This document shows, one piece after another, positions 4,976 to 5,703 of a DNA stretch of 5,703 nucleotides. Source of the DNA: Chloroflexota bacterium (GTDB lineage: Bacteria; Chloroflexota; Dehalococcoidia; Lucifugimonadales; Australimonadaceae); contig JACZSI010000116.1 in NCBI GenBank assembly GCA_022574265.1, positions 1 through 5,703 on the forward strand, given 5' to 3'. The notes under the pieces are model-generated. The model was given only the letters and a program-made list of their open reading frames with translations. It was not told the DNA's origin and ran no database searches. The first letter of the stretch is position 1; each line of letters opens with the position of its first letter. The position numbers were made by a program, and so were the translations under genes.

Positions 4976-5703
4976 ATGGTGGGTTACGAGCCGACGATCG
5001 AGCGGTTCCGCGAGCTGGCGGAGGGGGGCGCGAACCTCATCCCGGTCTACCGGGAGGTGGTCGCGGACCTCGAGACGCCCGTCTCCGCGTACCTCAAGAC
5101 CGCCCGCGGCGCGTACTCCTTCCTGCTGGAGAGCGTCGAGGGCGGCGAGCGGCTCGCGCGCTACAGCTTCATGGGCACCGAGCCCTACCGCGTCCTGCGC
5201 ACCGGCCCAGGGCAGCCCGACGGCGAGGGCGACCCGCTCCTGCGCGTGCAGGCGGAGCTGGAGCGGTTCACGCCGGCTCACGTCGACGGGCTCCCGCGCT
5301 TTTTGGGCGGGGCCGTCGGGTATCTGGCGTATGAGTGCGCCCACTACTTCGAGCCGCGCGTGCCCACCCCGAGCGCCGATCCACAGGGGCTGCCGGAGGC
5401 CGTTTTCCTGTTCACGGACTCGCTGCTGGTCTTCGACCACCTGAAGCACCGCATCCAGGTGGTGGCGCATGCGCACGTGGACGGGGATGTTGACCGGGCT
5501 TACGCCGCCGCGGTGGCGCGCGTCGATGAGCTCGTGGAACGTCTCGCTCAGAGCCTCGATGGCGCTCGCTCAGCGGCCGGGGGAGAGGTGCCGGCGCCGG
5601 TGTCGAACAAGACGCACGAGCAGTACCACGACATGGTCAAAAGGGCCAAGGAGTACATCGTCGCGGGCGACGTCATCCAGGTGGTGCCGTCGCAGCGGCT
5701 CGA
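4976..5703 (+). CDS. trpE: anthranilate synthase component I, N-terminal part (runs off the window)
   Basis: TrpE converts chorismate to anthranilate, the first step of tryptophan synthesis, using ammonia that the TrpG subunit releases from glutamine. The frame is open for 242 codons to the right edge, about half of a usual 480-520 residue TrpE. The N-terminal domain contains SFLLESVEGGERLARYSFMG (48-67). LLES (50-53) is the element that binds tryptophan for feedback inhibition. FLGGAVGYLAYE (109-120) is the usual family glycine motif. The chorismate-binding domain begins near residue 213, and AKEYIVAGDVIQVVPSQRL (224-242) is its conserved opening segment. The catalytic residues lie beyond the window. 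The visible part contains no tryptophan, as often seen in Trp-biosynthesis enzymes. PabB and other chorismate enzymes are related, but the LLES motif and the Trp-type T-box favour TrpE. Expression should be gated by the T-box and activity by tryptophan feedback. Confidence 0.95.
   Translation, partial: MVGYEPTIERFRELAEGGANLIPVYREVVADLETPVSAYLKTARGAYSFLLESVEGGERLARYSFMGTEPYRVLRTGPGQPDGEGDPLLRVQAELERFTPAHVDGLPRFLGGAVGYLAYECAHYFEPRVPTPSADPQGLPEAVFLFTDSLLVFDHLKHRIQVVAHAHVDGDVDRAYAAAVARVDELVERLAQSLDGARSAAGGEVPAPVSNKTHEQYHDMVKRAKEYIVAGDVIQVVPSQRL

Noticed and set aside
4773..5444. + strand frame starting in the T-box leader and running across the 5' half of trpE
   Set aside because: Its ATG overlaps the TGG specifier and it reads through the structured leader and terminator. 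The product is Ser/Arg-rich, whereas the frame from 4976 gives conserved TrpE motifs.
4595..5476. Antisense frames across the T-box leader and the start of trpE
   Set aside because: They lie opposite a well-supported riboswitch and TrpE, have Arg/Ala/Pro-rich products, and show no convincing ribosome binding site or domain.
1..5703. Mobile elements, CRISPR repeats, tRNA or rRNA genes, phage or defence genes
   Set aside because: No direct-repeat arrays, terminal inverted repeats with a transposase, tRNA cloverleaf or rRNA-like stretch was seen. Almost all of the sequence is accounted for by three housekeeping genes and their leaders.

Overview
The window is GC-rich bacterial DNA, roughly 70% GC by eye with strongly G/C-ending codons. 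It holds three genes of central and amino-acid metabolism, all on the + strand: pyruvate, phosphate dikinase (ppdK), type I glutamine synthetase (glnA) and the 5' part of anthranilate synthase component I (trpE). The last gene sits behind a complete tryptophan-type T-box riboswitch. A T-box, an unadenylylated-type (I-alpha) glutamine synthetase and PPDK together suggest a high-GC bacterium outside the Proteobacteria, such as Actinobacteriota, Chloroflexota, Armatimonadota or a high-GC Firmicutes relative. The sequence alone does not let me choose among these.

Layout: positions 1-219 hold a possible 18-codon tail of an upstream gene, an extended -10 promoter candidate and a GC-rich leader with two hairpins. 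ppdK runs 220-3183 with all catalytic landmarks, but it is about 100 residues longer than the classical enzyme because of two insertions in the C-terminal PEP/pyruvate barrel. Positions 3184-3291 carry a very good sigma70-type promoter (TTGACA-N17-TACGAT), with a dyad over its -35 box. This places the glnA start at 3292. glnA ends at 4635. Only 9 nt later a second promoter (TTGACA-N18-GACAAT) starts a leader of about 295 nt. The leader folds as Stem I with a TGG specifier, Stem II, Stem III, an antiterminator whose TGGC bulge matches a tRNA 3' end GCCA, and a mutually exclusive intrinsic terminator ending in six T. trpE begins at 4976 and runs off the right edge.

How the genes work together: PPDK interconverts pyruvate and PEP, glutamine synthetase makes glutamine, and anthranilate synthase consumes chorismate (made partly from PEP) and glutamine. 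The neighbours therefore supply precursors for the tryptophan branch, but each gene has its own promoter candidate, so this is a metabolic neighbourhood rather than a proven operon. I found no mobile element, CRISPR array, tRNA or rRNA gene. The nearest things to novelty are the PPDK insertions and the regulatory architecture of the glnA-trpE junction.
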